Source: Certhia americana (taxonomy: Eukaryota > Chordata > Aves > Passeriformes > Certhiidae). Taken from it: a stretch of 64,000 bases of DNA. This document shows positions 32,917 to 46,100 of the stretch, in pieces. The position numbers and the translations under genes were made by a program. The stretch is from contig JAGMWU010000080.1 of assembly GCA_018697195.1 (NCBI GenBank), positions 62,001 through 126,000 of the forward strand. Reading direction: 5' to 3'. Position 1 is the first letter of the stretch; every line of letters starts with the position of its first letter. The notes beneath the pieces are model-generated. The model was not told the origin of the DNA. It saw nothing but the letters and a program-made list of their open reading frames with translations, and made no database searches.

Positions 32917-35900
32917 AACACCTCACAGGCACCACAGACAACAAACCTTCAGCCCTAGAATTCACTTCCAGAAGCTTCTGTGGTCCTGAGAGCTGTGAAT
33001 GTTGTTGCCAAGGGTCTCGTTTCTGCAATCTTGGATTGACAGAAGAAAGATTGGAAACTTATTGATTTCAATAATGTGTTTGAGCTTTTGAACCATTAGT
33101 ATTGATTGTGTGAATATTTATTTCATTCTTAGAACATGCTGATCTTGCTGCTAAATGTTAATTACATTAGGAGTAGCAGTTACATTGAGGAGCCAGGAAT
33201 CCAGAATGAACCTTGGGAATGTCTTGTTGATGCCTTGTCCGTTACAGTCACAGAGTTTCTAGTATTTGTATTTTAGGATCCCTAAAGACATTGGCAGCAT
33301 CGTGCTACAAATTAGGGAGATGATTGTGCAATTAAATGACTGCTGAACACTTTGTTGTATTTAGCCCAAGGTATTTATTTTTTTTTTTTTTTCTGGGCAT
33401 TTGGGTGCCTTAACTCATTCATAGCTCTGTTAACTTAAAAAGAAAAAAATTGCAGAATATGAAGTTGAAATTATCTGAAGTTAAAAAATACTGTTAGCTT
33501 TTTTTGCATGGTTTCAAAGGAATTAATCTGAGAGAACAGCTTTAAGTGAAAGGTTTGGAAACAAAAATAGGAGTTTGTTAAAGATTAAGTTAACTGAGAA
33601 CAAGAGATGACAGGAATAAACGTCTGTGGGAGAGTCTCTAGAAGGAGGATTGCTGGTTCTAATCAGTCAAAATGCAGATGAAAGAGTTCCAACCTTGTGA
33701 CACCCCAGGGCCTGGAAACCCTCTGCCAACTGACCAGTATTTTTTTTTTTTTAAATTTCCGTTCTTCAAACGAATTCCCAATTGTAATATATAGGCATAA
33801 AGCCTTAGATTAGGTATTATAAGATGAAAACACTTCTAGAGGTGATGTAATTTGGTAGGAAGATTGAGAGTTTATTATTATTTTTTCCAGATAATAGTAA
33901 TATACTCCAAGTTCTTTCTGGAAGTTATTGTATAATTAGAGGCTGACAAAAATACAGTTGCCATCTTTCTTCCAGCTTGCCTTTTGTGTTAATTTAGGGC
34001 AAACACTTCCCCTTTTTGCTGTAGTTTGCTAGAATTGTTTAACTTCATTTGCCCTAAGGAGAGGTGTTTTCTTTCTCAGTCTTTTTTTGTAAACAACTAT
34101 TACTGTATCTTCTTGGCAGAATGAATAACAGTTTGCAATGTTATTCTTAAAGGTGTTATTTTTTTTTTTTTTTACATGTCATTTCTTTTTTTTTTTTTTT
34201 TTTTTCTGGAGAAGCTACAATTGGCATGGGTGTACATATTTTTTTTGGGTTTTGGGGAGGGTTTTTTTTTTTTCAGGATAATTGTGACGGTTATCAGTAT
34301 TTTCTTTACACAACTTTTAGGATGTTTTGGGGTTGAATTTAGTACTCCTGAGAGGTGCTAAACCTAAACCATCAAAACCTAAATATCTATGTCAGCAGAT
34401 GTGATGTGATAATACACTGTGTGTAAAATTCTCCACTGGTGGGAGAATCCAGGAGTGTCCACAAAGAGTGAGAAGGAATTTCAATCACTCCTCACTGAGT
34501 CCTTGTAGACAATATAGATACACCTGTGTGTACAGTTAGCCAAAAATCAGCTGAATTCCCCCAAGCTGCAGCTGCTGTGACATCCAGAAGATCTGCCTCA
34601 GGAAATCTGATGTCTGGTGGTGGTTGGCAACAACCACCCCCCAGTTTTTGGCAGCCATGGGTGTGGACAGGTTTATTCTGACTCTTGTTTGTCACCCAAC
34701 AAGCTTGATGTTGAAACAAAATCGTCTTGTTCAATATTTCAGTTCCACTACTCATTTTCATTTGAACAATTAAGCTTATGACTGGACTAAAACTTTTTAT
34801 ATTAAAACTGTAACTGGTTGACAAATCACTTTCTGCTGACTTTATTTTTCCAAGTGTTTCTGCTAATTATGCCTGTAAAATGTGACTCTCCATAGCTTTG
34901 TTTTCCTCTTGAAGTTTGGATCTTGTGGACCAGAACTATGTTTTCTCCTATTTTATTTCAGTTTGACTGTTTCGATGATGGGGCATCAGCCATGCTTGTG
35001 CAGAAGGTAATAAAGGACAAAAAGTCCTCTTTGAATCAGTTGTACTTTGCCTGATTCTTTTTCAGTTTCTCCTACACCAGGTACTAATCTAATTTCAGAA
35101 TATGCTCAGCTCTTCTAATGCGAGGCCTGGATAAGTGGAACAGAACTTTATAAAAGCAGGAAGTACAGATATTTCTGTTTACCAAATTCTAAAAAAAGTT
35201 TTGCTTTTCTATTCTCTGCAAAATCCACCCATGCACCATAAAATTGCTGCTCAGACCGCAAAATGCCCCTCTCCTTTTCATCAATTCATTGTTAAACGTG
35301 GTTGCTTGTGTCGCTGCAAAGGCAGAAAGACAGAAACAAGGGATGTTATTCCAGCACTTGATCTCCTACAAGGAGGGCAGGTTTGGATGGGACACCGAGA
35401 AAAAACTTCCCTGTGAGGATGGGGAGACAGGATTTGAAACAACCTGGGGTAGTGGAAGGTGTCCCAGTTAGAATGAGACGGGCTGTAATCTCTCTTACCA
35501 CACAAAGTAGCCTGTGAGCCTATCAGTAATTTTTTTTCCCCACGTTTTTTTGTACTTACACCAACTGTTAAATCCTTATCTCACTGAACTTTGTTTTCTG
35601 CTTAATGTGGTAAAATGTAAATACCTTGGTTTGCCACCACGTTATAGGTAAGTGCCTAATACAAACGACTTATAAAAGGCAATTTGCATGTTTCAAATAC
35701 GCAGTCAAGTGTCTTAATTGTGTTCTCAGCTCGCTGTGGTTTCAGAGTTGTGTTGGCAACTGGCTCGAGATCCTCGCAGCAGGAAACATTCCCAGGCACG
35801 CAGACCCATCGCTTCATTACGCACGATTTAATTACTCCTTAATTTGATAACTGTCTCTCCAGGTGCGTCAGCGGCGCTCCCTGTCCCAGTAGTTTTATTT

Positions 35901-37149
35901 CCTGTAGTAGTGGCGTGTGTGTAACTGCTCCCGGTTTCCTTAGAGGGAGCCAGAACTGCAAACTGCCAGCAGATGGCATTCTGAGCGTGCTTTAGCGACT
36001 CTGAGTCCATTAAAAACCACCCAAAACATGTCATTAAATAATTTTTTTTAACCTTATGCAGTGTGATTTTTGGAGTTGTGCAACTTCTCAATTTAGCTGC
36101 GTAGTTTTTAATGTTCTTCTTTCTTTCTTTTTCTCTCGTGGGGCTGACGCTGGTATTCCTGCAAAGCCTAGTGCAGGGATGGGGGTGCCAAGGGAAGGGA
36201 TCACCCGGTGGGAATCACCCCAGGAGCAGCTACTCGGGGTTGGACGTTGGTGCTGGACATTGCTGGGTCACAAATTAAACCTCAGCTGGTGCTCTGAAAG
36301 CTCCTGTGTGATAGAATAGAAAAGCAAGAGGATCTTTTCACCCCCACACACTTGATTAGCTCTAGGGAAAAACTGGTTTTGTCTTGATAAATTAAGCCAG
36401 AACCTACTTCCCAATCAAGTGAAATGGGTGCCTTAGAAAAGCTTCATTCCATCTTGGTCTTCCAGCTGAAGAGAGTAATATGTTGTGTGTTTTTTTAAGG
36501 CTTTCCTACTCTTCTGTCTTTCTTGGCATCTCTTTCTGCTGGAGTACTGTTTGGACTGCTTGTATTTTCTTCCCAATTCTAGTCTGAGCTAGTTTTGTCT
36601 ATCCTCACACATAAAAAGAGATCATGAGACTTTATCTGAGTGCATTTGCCTCTAGTTAGAAGATTGCACCTGTTTATTTCTGACTTTATTCTGTGAAAAT
36701 AAAAAGGCTAAACTTTGGCACCTCTGTCCTTATCTTGTGCCAAATGCAGTGTTGCAATATTTTCAGTGCCTTTTTTCCCCTCTGTGGTTGACACCCACTG
36801 CTCTTTGTAATTTCAGCATGGCAAGGGTTGGTGGCCTTGCAGAAAACAGCGTGAGAGAGCAAAGTTAAGGGACAGTATGAATTATCTTAATTACCATTGT
36901 AATTAACTACCCAACAATGTTATTTATGCTGCAGGAGAAGTCGAAATGTAAGCAAATCATTGTAAAACTTTTTTCCACAGAATTTTGCGCAATTCAGTGT
37001 ATCCTCTAAGTCATAAAACTCGTTTCTCCTGTAGTTACAGCATGTTGTCCTGACTCAGCGTTTGTGAAAGCAGTTACAGCTTGCTGCAGGCAGATGCAGG
37101 AGGTTCCCTTTTATAACTATTGTACATTAGGGAATTAGTGAAAAACGTT
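32917..37149 (+). other. AP1M1 3' UTR and following AT-rich DNA
   Basis: AATAAA motifs at 33615-33620 and 35009-35014 are candidate AP1M1 ends. T-runs at about 33370, 34158 and 34188 break the stretch. A degenerate CR1-like piece lies at about 35385-35470. No coding exon is recognised. Confidence 0.5.
35385..35470 (+). mobile_element. Internally deleted CR1-like fragment
   Basis: AAAAAACTTCCCTGTGAGGA followed by ACCTGGGGTAGTGGAAGGTG resembles two neighbouring CR1 segments with the DNA between them shortened. Confidence 0.5.
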
Positions 37150-37625
37150 GGGTCTTTGTGAGCTCCAGCACAGGAAGGACACAGACCTGTTGGCAAAAGC
37201 CCAGAGGAGGCCACCAAGATGATGAGAGGGATGGAGCAGCTCTCCTATGAGGAAAGGCTGAAAAAATTGGGATTGTTCAGCTTGGAGAAGAAGATTTTAG
37301 GGATGACCCAACTGTAGCACTCCAGTACCTGAATGGAGCTCAGAAGAAAGATGGAAAGAGACTATTTACAAGAACCTGGAGTGACAGGACAAGGGGAAAT
37401 GTCATCGCACTGACAGAGAGAAGGTTTAGATTGGATATTAGGAAAAAATTTTTGTTTTGAGGGTGGTGAGGCCCTGGCACAGGTTGCACAGAGAATCTGT
37501 GGCTGTCTTATCCCTGGGAACATTCAAGACCAGGTTTGACAGGGCTTGGAGCACCCTGGGATAGTGGAAGGTGTCCCTGGCCATGGCAGGGGACAGAACA
37601 AGATGGGATTTAAGGTTCTTTTACA
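37150..37625 (+). mobile_element. CR1 LINE fragment, sense
   Basis: About 475 bp of CR1 in sense orientation: GGAGGCCACCAAGATGATGA, GAGGAAAGGCTGAAAAAATT, AAGGGGAAATGTCATCGCAC, GGGATAGTGGAAGGTGTCCC. It lies in the AP1M1-KLF2 interval and has no intact coding frame. Confidence 0.9.
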
Positions 37626-38901
37626 TTTCCTGCATTGTGACTGTGACCTCCTGGGCTTTGGCAATGCAGGGGCTGTGTAGGGATCGTGGTGTGGGCTCTT
37701 CACAGAGTCCTCACTGCTCTGGGCAACAGCACACCTGGCTCTGTTCCTTCACACCAGCTCCTAAAAGGAAGGATGTTGGGAATTTTTTTTAGAGATAGGA
37801 GTTATAGATAAACTCAGATCTGTATTTGTTCTCCTGAAAATGAAGGAGTCTTGTTTTGTCAGGATGCATCCTAGACTAAATTCTCAAGAAGTTGGTGCAA
37901 ACAGCCATCTGAAACTGAGCCCTTCCATAGCCCTGCAAAATTCATGGCATTACAGTAGAAGATTAAAGCCACTTTTCCCACTTAGCTGTTCTGCTGCTCT
38001 GTGATTGTTGACAAACTCATTGAACCAGAGGATTTGGACAATTTTGAGTTTAACACCAGAAATGATACCCAGCTTATAACCTCTCTCTTCTCATCTCATT
38101 CCTCCTCAACATTGCATCTCATATCCATCTGGTCTTATGTCCTGCCCTGACAGTTACAGCATTGCATCAATGAAATTCATTTTGCTGTAGGCAGAATTAC
38201 TCTGAGTTACTCTCAACAAATTATGGACAAGATCGTGGAGCCCCCAAGTTTGTTTGCAGGCTGATGGTCAAATAAATAAACAGAAAAAGGCCTGAATCAA
38301 ATGATCAGCAACGTGAAGAACAAGACGCTCCTAGAGTCAGCGTGCTGGGCTACAGCCCGTTCTGGAGAAAGTTTTGTAGGCTTAGTTCAAATCTTGGCTG
38401 TGGATTTGTACCTTGGATCAAAGTTTTGTTGCAGGCCCTTCTCCAACATAAAGCAAAGAATCATAAAACAACAAATATCTAGTGAAATCCAAACACAATC
38501 TGCTCTATGTTATGCTACAAAAATGAATGAACTCTGCCTCCCACCCACTCCCACTGTGACTTGCTGTGAATAAGCACCACTCAAAGGAAAGCACTGCAAG
38601 AAGTTCTGCCTCTTTCCAGCAGGAATAACAATGGAGCAAGGAAGAATGCTGACTAGGTTTACCTCTGCTATTCCAGTTGGGCTGGTGTAGGTGAAGAGCA
38701 ATGGGGTGTTTAAAAGACCATTGAAAGGACTCACTCTTCATATTGACCTGAAGCCCAAATATTCAATTAGAAGGCTTTAAAAATGTTTTTTTTCTAGTAA
38801 GTTAGGAAAAACCCTTTCCTGTCCTTCTTGAGGAATGTCCTATATCACATCTGAGAATTTCTGAGACCATCTGAGGCAGCACGGTGGTTGCACCCCAGAT
38901 T

Positions 38902-38953
38902 TTTCCCTAGATATTCTTCAAATTTTGAGATATTTGAAGAATACCTAGGGAAA
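38902..38953. repeat. 22-bp inverted repeat with 8-nt loop
   Basis: Arms at 38902-38923 (TTTCCCTAGATATTCTTCAA plus AT) and 38932-38953 pair with a single mismatch around TTTGAGAT. If transcribed from the minus strand, the mismatch becomes a G-U pair. Confidence 0.85.
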
Positions 38954-40058
38954 TCAGGCACATAGGTTAAATCAATCCATGTGTTATTTAAGGATCTTCA
39001 AACCACTGGGTTACAGGCCACTGACGGACCTGTCAGATTTCAGGGAAAGCTTTGCAGAGTGATTCTTCATGGACAGATTCGATTGCACTGATGAGAACTG
39101 GGTGTTGCTCCATACCAGAAAGAGGGCAACTCTTGCTCTGTGTTTTTCCATTTTAAGTAGTCAAAGAGGTTGTGGAAGCTGCTGGCTCTTTCCCAGCAGA
39201 GAATGAAGAATTCAACTATCCCACAAAGTCCAGGAGAAAGTTGGGGCTCTGGGTTTCCTGTGGTATCAAGTTTTAAGGGGGTTTTACATAAGGGCTTTGT
39301 GGGCTGGTAAATATCTATTGGATGGTGGGTGTAGAAAATCTCAAAGTGTGTTAGAAACAGACAGATATTGAGAGGTAATACAACACCCAAATTCAGCTGC
39401 GGTTTTATATTTTCAAGAAGTCCTTTCTTAAAACTCCTGGAATGCTGCTCCAAGCTGTACCTGTCACTGCTGCTGTCTGGCCAAGGAAATGGGACAAAAC
39501 TGCACAGACAGGAAAAGTTTGAAGAAATTTCAGTATAAGAGTTGAGTGAAAAGCTTGATGGGAAGGATAATGAAGGAGGACTGTTCAGAAATGCTGACAT
39601 TATAAACAAATAAAATCTGCTTTTTCATCTTCAAACACAAAAAGGCAGTCTATAAAGTTGAAAATTAGTATGCTTTAAATGGACAAAAAAATATTGCAGA
39701 ATTCCACCTTTGCACTGTATTTGTTTAGAAAAGAACTTATCAGTCAAGCACTGCCCTGCATCAGAAGTAGGAACCTGTTGCTCCTTGAGCTGAGCTCTCT
39801 CTGTTTCAGCCACCTCTAATTACTCCCTGACCAATAACTAGCACATGACTGCAAGAACAAGTGTTTATTTTCTTCCTTGCTTATTTATTCAAACAAAAGC
39901 ACAAGAAGAGAGGCTTCTACGTGTTGTGGACTCTACAATTGTTAAAGTTTCCAAGAGGTCACAAGGGTCCCAGATAACATTAGCAGCTAAGTGCTGTGTT
40001 GTCCTGTTGTGTTATCAACAGGAAACATCTTTACCAGCACAGGAACTACAGCTTTGTA

Positions 40059-40135
40059 ATTGGCCTGGTGCAAGAACATGACAGTATTTTCTCATCCTAT
40101 CAGGACTCGGATATTTTGGGAACTGGTATATAAAG
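40059..40135 (+). promoter_or_regulatory. Weak candidate core promoter (CCAAT and TATA)
   Basis: An inverted CCAAT box (ATTGG, 40059-40063) lies 64 bp upstream of TATATAAAG (40127-40135). No strict initiator and no convincing exon follow. Confidence 0.2.
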
Positions 40136-42916
40136 CTCGCAGCACACAGTGTCTCTTGGACATTAGGAACAGGTTCATGTCAGAAATCAGTGTGCTTTGC
40201 TATTTTAGTAGTTGCTATAGTTGCAGCATGAATTTTCTTGCCATGCATGGTTCAGGATGGTATTTCATTACAGTCCATATGTGTATTTTTATTATTTGAG
40301 TGCAGATGGACATGTTTAAAGGAATTAATACGGTGATATAAACCTTGTAAAGAAGCCTTTAGCATATAAACAACAAATCCATAAATCATATCAATGCAGG
40401 CCATGTTTAGCTTTCATTAAATACTCATAGACTTCTATGGTGCAAGATTGAGCTCTCTCCAAGCAAATTTCAGATTCGCTCGATGACAAAATGTTGTATT
40501 TGGGCTCTGAAATGAACAGCCATGATCCATGTGTTGAACAGAACAGCCCTTCTGCCTCATACAGTTAAGGGCAAAAAAAAGTTCAGTAACAGCTAACTAG
40601 TGTTAGATCAGAGCAAATTGTGTTTCAATGAAGCTGTGAAGAGCTCTGTTGGAAGGGGGCCAATATTGCAATTAATATTCTGTATGGAATTACACCACTC
40701 TCTGATTATAGCAAGCCTCCCTCGGCCCATTTGATAAAACTGGAGTGGGTTTTTTCCACAGCTGTTTTCATCCAAAATAACTGGAACTACCAAGAAGAAT
40801 AAACTACACCACCAAACACACAGCGTGAGGATTGCCCAAGTTTTTCCTAAAAAGTTCATAATGAGAAATTCTAATACCTTGATCTAATATTTTTGATCCT
40901 TCAGTATAATCAGTGCTTAACAACCCCTAATGCACTACTGTGTGTTGCTCTTAGAGAGCTCACACAGCCAGATTTTCTAACGTCCACTCATACTGCAATT
41001 CTTCTTAAATGTCTCTTGACATCAGAAATCAAAGATATCTTTTATATAGCAAAATTGTTTTGCAAATATGGGCATTAAAAAGATCATTTTGTTTCCAATA
41101 AAACTGGCTTCTACAATGAGAAATGTCAGGATTTTCTTTCCACTTTATCTAGTACACACTAAAAAAACCAACCCAAACTAGAAGTTTGCAGGTCCATTTG
41201 AGCGCTTAGCTGGTCACAGAAGTTTCATTTCAGGCCCTCACTGATGCCTGTCTCAAGACAGACATCCTGACATCTTCAAGCAAAGCCAGATCCAGGAGCT
41301 GCAGCACTTGAAGGCTCACGATTGCAGTGCAAAATTTATATCACTAAACTTATCTCCCATGTATTGTGTCAAACACCCAAAATATCAGGGGCTGATGATG
41401 ACAGGCGTTATTTTGGAGGGGTGACACACTCATAGATGGGGCACTTAGAGGTTTTTTCCTTCCTCTTGCTCACTCTTGAAACATGCTGGTGGAGGTGGTG
41501 GGAAGGAGGGAACATTTTGGTCTTCCTGAATGAAGTGTTGGAGTGCCCAAACTCTCTGAGGCAGCAGCACTGAAGCAGATTTCTCTTTTCCAAGCAGTAT
41601 TTTTTGTAACAGTAAAGCCAGAGGGGTTCTGATTAATGAAGTGATTTTTTTTTTTTTTTTGTAGCACATACAAGATTATTTTTTTATTGGGGTGAAAACA
41701 CAAATTCAGCAGAGAAAAGAAACAGCAGCTGCAATGCCTGGAAGTTAAAGCAAAGTAATCTAGAAGAGTTTGCTTCCAGGAGAGCATGTGTTTGTGTGCA
41801 AGCATTTGCTGATAGAATTGATGCAGGGGAGAGCTCTGAGTCCTGTGTGAAGGTTTGGGGGGCGGGGGCTCTGCCAAAAAACACACCTCTTCCAAAATTT
41901 GCAGCCCCAGAGCTGCTGCCACACATCCTGTCCTTGGGCGTGGACTCTGCAGGTGATGCTCACAGGGACTGTGGGAGCTCCTCACCTCCCAAACATCAGT
42001 GTAATCCTTCCTAGAGGCTTTTCCCCCTGCTGAGCTCATCAAAACCCTTGCCCTCACAACACAACCACCTCCACTCTCAGTTCAAGCTTCCTGCAGGTGC
42101 CGTGGGACATCCCCAGCTGCAGCTCCCCACACGCTGAGTCAAGGCACAGCACAGAGGGAGGCTGGGCTGGGTGCAGGATTATTTCTGCTCTCGGAGAACC
42201 TCTCACCCACGTTTCCTGCATGAATCCTGGGTGAGAGTGCTGGCTGTGTGAGGGCACAGGGAGAGCCAGTGGTGTGGCAAAGTGCCGTGGCACGTGGCGT
42301 GTCCCATTCTGCCTTGTGGCAGCTGGTACCAAAAATGTTCTGCTCCCTGCCCTCTATCCATGCCACAGCTGTGAATTCTGCCTCCTTTTTTAGACTGAGC
42401 ACCAGGTATTTTTCCTTTTCCCCTCCAGGCCATTGGTTCCCCTGTCCTTTGCCATATGGGATAGAAGCTGCTGGCTTGGTGCTTGTGTGGGGGATGTTGG
42501 CCTCACATCTCCTGGCGTCTGATCATCTCCTCTCCCCATAGTCACCAAGTGAGAGAGAAAATAAATGTTACAGCTGCTTTTCCCTGCATCCACAGTGCAG
42601 TTCTGAAGGGAGGCTCTCAGCCTGCTGTTTTGTGGCCCAACATTTAAGGGTGCCCCATGTCAGATCCCATCAGCAATAGCCTTTGGTTCAGAGCCATTAA
42701 ACAGCTCCATCAACAGAGTAAAGGTTTAAATACCACATTGTGGGTTCAGGACCATCTCTGGGGCACAGGAGGACTAGCAGATCAATCACGATGAATCACA
42801 ACTGCCAGTCACAATGAATCTCCTCTGAGATCCTATTCCTGGCAGCGTCCAGGTATTCCAGAGGGTTATTTGGACAGCAGGGCACTGCCCTGAGCCCATG
42901 TCCTATAAAACCCATG

Positions 42917-42976
42917 TTATATAAAGCAGAACTTTATATATATGTTCTATATATTCTATATCTATATCTATATCTA

Positions 42977-43062
<86 letters not shown>

Positions 43063-43111
43063 TTTATATATTTATATATATATTTTTATATATATTTTTA
43101 TATAAAGCAGA
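42917..43111. repeat. Compound microsatellite flanked by 14-bp direct repeats
   Basis: TATATC, then (ATCT)n from about 42978 to 43030, then (TA)n, (GA)n and a T/A-rich tail. TTATATAAAGCAGA occurs identically at 42917-42930 and 43098-43111. The YLSIYLSIY reading frames are artefacts of the repeat. Confidence 0.95.
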
Positions 43112-46100
43112 GTACACCTGCTGGAGCTTGAGGAATGGGCCATGACTGAGCTGTGCCAAGCAAAGATTCATGCCTTGGTGGTGCCTGGCAAAAGGGGCTG
43201 CAGGTAAGTGGAGGTACCAGAGTGAGGTATCAGAGCTGGTGGTGAAGGAAGTGTGAGTACAGCTGCACTTGGCTCATGAGAAGGGTGAGGCATCCTCCCC
43301 AGAGGGAGCAAACCAAGCTTTCTGCAGGGCTTCGAGAGGCTGCAAAGCACAGTGTGTGTGGCACCCTCAAGGTGCTGAGGTGTCTGGGGCTGCCACTCTG
43401 TTTCTCTGGGGTTTTTGGGTGGCTCCACCACTGATTTTATCTCGGTCTGCAACAAGGGGAAGGACACTTGTAGCTAATTCCCACGGGCCTGAAGGAGCAA
43501 TAGTGAAATAAATTGGAAAACTTCCTCAGAGAAAGGCAGAGAACTCAGTGCTACCAGCGTGGCTGAAAGTGAAAGGGCTGAAGGAGCCTTTGGCCCACAT
43601 AGGGAGGGAACCATCTTCTTGTTTTTCTGATACTCTTGAAAAGAAAGAAACAGCTGCTTTTCATTTTCTGTGTAAAACAGCACCCGTCAGTGCCAGGGCT
43701 GCTGTCACAACCCCACAATGCTGCATGAAGCTGGGCTGAGCCCCTGTCTCAGGGGTTTTGGGGGCATCACTTAGCAAGAGCAGGCACAGGGGATAAGGCA
43801 CAGTGGTGGGAAAATGGCCTGAATTTTAGATTTTATTAAAAAAACCCACCAAACCCCACCATATATTCAGCTTTGAGGCTGTTGCCTTTTTAGCCATTGT
43901 TAGAATGAAAGCAATTGGGCACATAATAACTCCCATCCCACACTGCAGCATTGAACCTTTGCACTAACAAAGAGCCATCACTGAGCATGGCGCAAAGGAT
44001 AAATTAACTTTTTCTATTATTCTGTTGAAAAATACGCTCTCGGAGCCTTCTGTAAAAATATCTTTGGGCAAAACAGATTATTTTGACTTTGGGACAACAT
44101 CATTCACGAAACGCTACACCACAAGCTTGGTCTGAAGGAAACCACACATGATTTGACTCTTTTTATCTCAAATCAGCGGCGGAGAGCTCGGTGTGGTTAC
44201 AGTTCTCTTCATTTCTCAGAAGAGATGATCATATTTAATCATTGTGTCAGTTGGCACAAACACCATGTTTGTAGTGAAATGCTAAAAAACAGCACGTTTA
44301 TCTTTCCCTCGATCAAGATTTGCACGATAGAAGCTCTTAACGTTCAAACTCATCAGTAATGAAGTATTTGAAGGGCTCAGCTACCCAGCTTGTTTACTGT
44401 GGCTTATTTTAAAGAATCATCTGATCTCTCCTGCCTAATATAACAAATACAGCATCAGTAATCTCCACCCAAGGGCATTCATTCCTTGGCAGGCTTCACT
44501 TTGGCTCTAAGATATTATTTCTGGACTTTTTTGAGGGAATGACAACTACTGACTTGCTTCACCGAGCAGCACATTTCAGAATCCAGATTGCCTATAGGGG
44601 TTGCCTCACAGCATGTCCTTACCAGCTGCACCAGTGCAGGAGCCAAGAGGGGGAGAGAAAATTGGAAGAGGACTGTGATTTCCCCATCTGACCCACACCA
44701 GAGGGGCCAGAGAATTTCTCCCACGTTTCCTGCGGCGAATCCATCACGTCTGCTGGGAGTGCTGCAACTCTCAGCAACGTGTGGCTGCTTTCAGGGATGT
44801 TACATCACCTGCTGCTCCTAGCACTGACCTGCCCTGATTTGTGTTATTTTATCGACTCGTGCTGCGGTATCAAGAAGTCCCAAGCACACAAAATTCTCCT
44901 CTTCACCTCCTCTTCACTCTTCACAGAGTGAACAAGCACCAAAGAGAAAATCAGTCCTTGCCTAAAGAGCTCATTTCACATTTAAATCTACTTGGGTTTG
45001 TCTCCTGTAAGGTCATGGGGCCACTCCTCACCTTGCACACCATGGTCAGTGCCAGAAAAAGCTGAGAGCTCAAGGAGACAGGCAATGCCAGTGGTGAGGT
45101 GCAATGAGTTTTGTTTGTGCCCAGGCTGCAGTTTAAAAGATGACAGTAAGTTTGAAAAGTTGCTTTTCACTCAAAAAAAGGCTGTTTGAGCTCTCAGAAA
45201 GCCAACAGGAGGTGGAGACAACTGCAAGTTTCACAAATCTCACACAGAGCTGTCCTGTCCTTCTCCAGGAGCATCTTCCCTGGCCATAGCAGCCCCCTCC
45301 AAACGAGCTCCAAAGGAAAAAAAGGAGCATTGCTAAAAGTCACTGTAATTTGTACACCATGTCAGTTCAAACCTTACATCAGTTGCTGCTCAGCAGCTCA
45401 GGGTTGTGGAACCATTGCTTTTGTAGAGGGTTGAGTTTCGGTGGTTTCCAACGACTCGTTCGGTTGATATGAAATTGTGGAGGAGTTGAAAACTCAGCTG
45501 TGCTCAAGGCCAAACAGACAAATGAAAAGCCTGCACCTTTCCCTGGCCAAACAGACAAATTAAAAAAAACAGTACCAGGCTTGCACCTTGTGCCTGGAGC
45601 AAATGTTACACTCCCAAAACTTCCAGTTTCCGTCCTGCCACTGAAACCCCAGTGCCAGTGACCCCTGGAAGGTGTGCACTCGTGTTCTGCAGGATCATCC
45701 ATTTGCAGAAGACTCTGGGATGAAAAACTGAGCTCCTCCTCTGCTGCCACAAGCCCATTTACTCAGGAAGTGCTGCCACACAGCCAGAGGCAGTGACAAG
45801 ATGGAAAAAACCCAGTATTGGCATCACATCCCATCACAACAACCCTTCCCACAGCACAGCCAAGGCATCGTTGAGGGGGTGATGCTTGTAAGCAAAAACC
45901 CCACAAACACAACCACCCAGATGAGCTCATGACAAGAGAGTTTGTGAGATTTATGCCCAAGCCACATGAACCTTGCACTTTTTTCTTCCACCTTTTTAAG
46001 GCTGGAGCTTTGGACAGGCTGTTAGGGGTGTGCTTGTTTTGTACTATTTGATGCTGAGCTAGTGATGGCTTCTGGTGTATTTACACACACGTGACATGGA

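Larger units (their letters stand above)
37626..42916. other. Gene-free interval
   Basis: Apart from the hairpin at 38,902 and the candidate TATA element at 40,127, I see no supported exon or clear repeat here. Open frames up to 195 codons exist (for example 39067-39609 and 41470-42057, minus strand), but they lack known motifs and are near the length expected by chance. Confidence 0.4.

Noticed and set aside
39067..39609. 180-codon frame, minus strand
   Set aside because: No known domain or codon pattern, and roughly one such frame is expected by chance in 64 kb.
41470..42057. 195-codon frame, minus strand
   Set aside because: It includes a lysine run from a T homopolymer, has no motif, and composition looks random.
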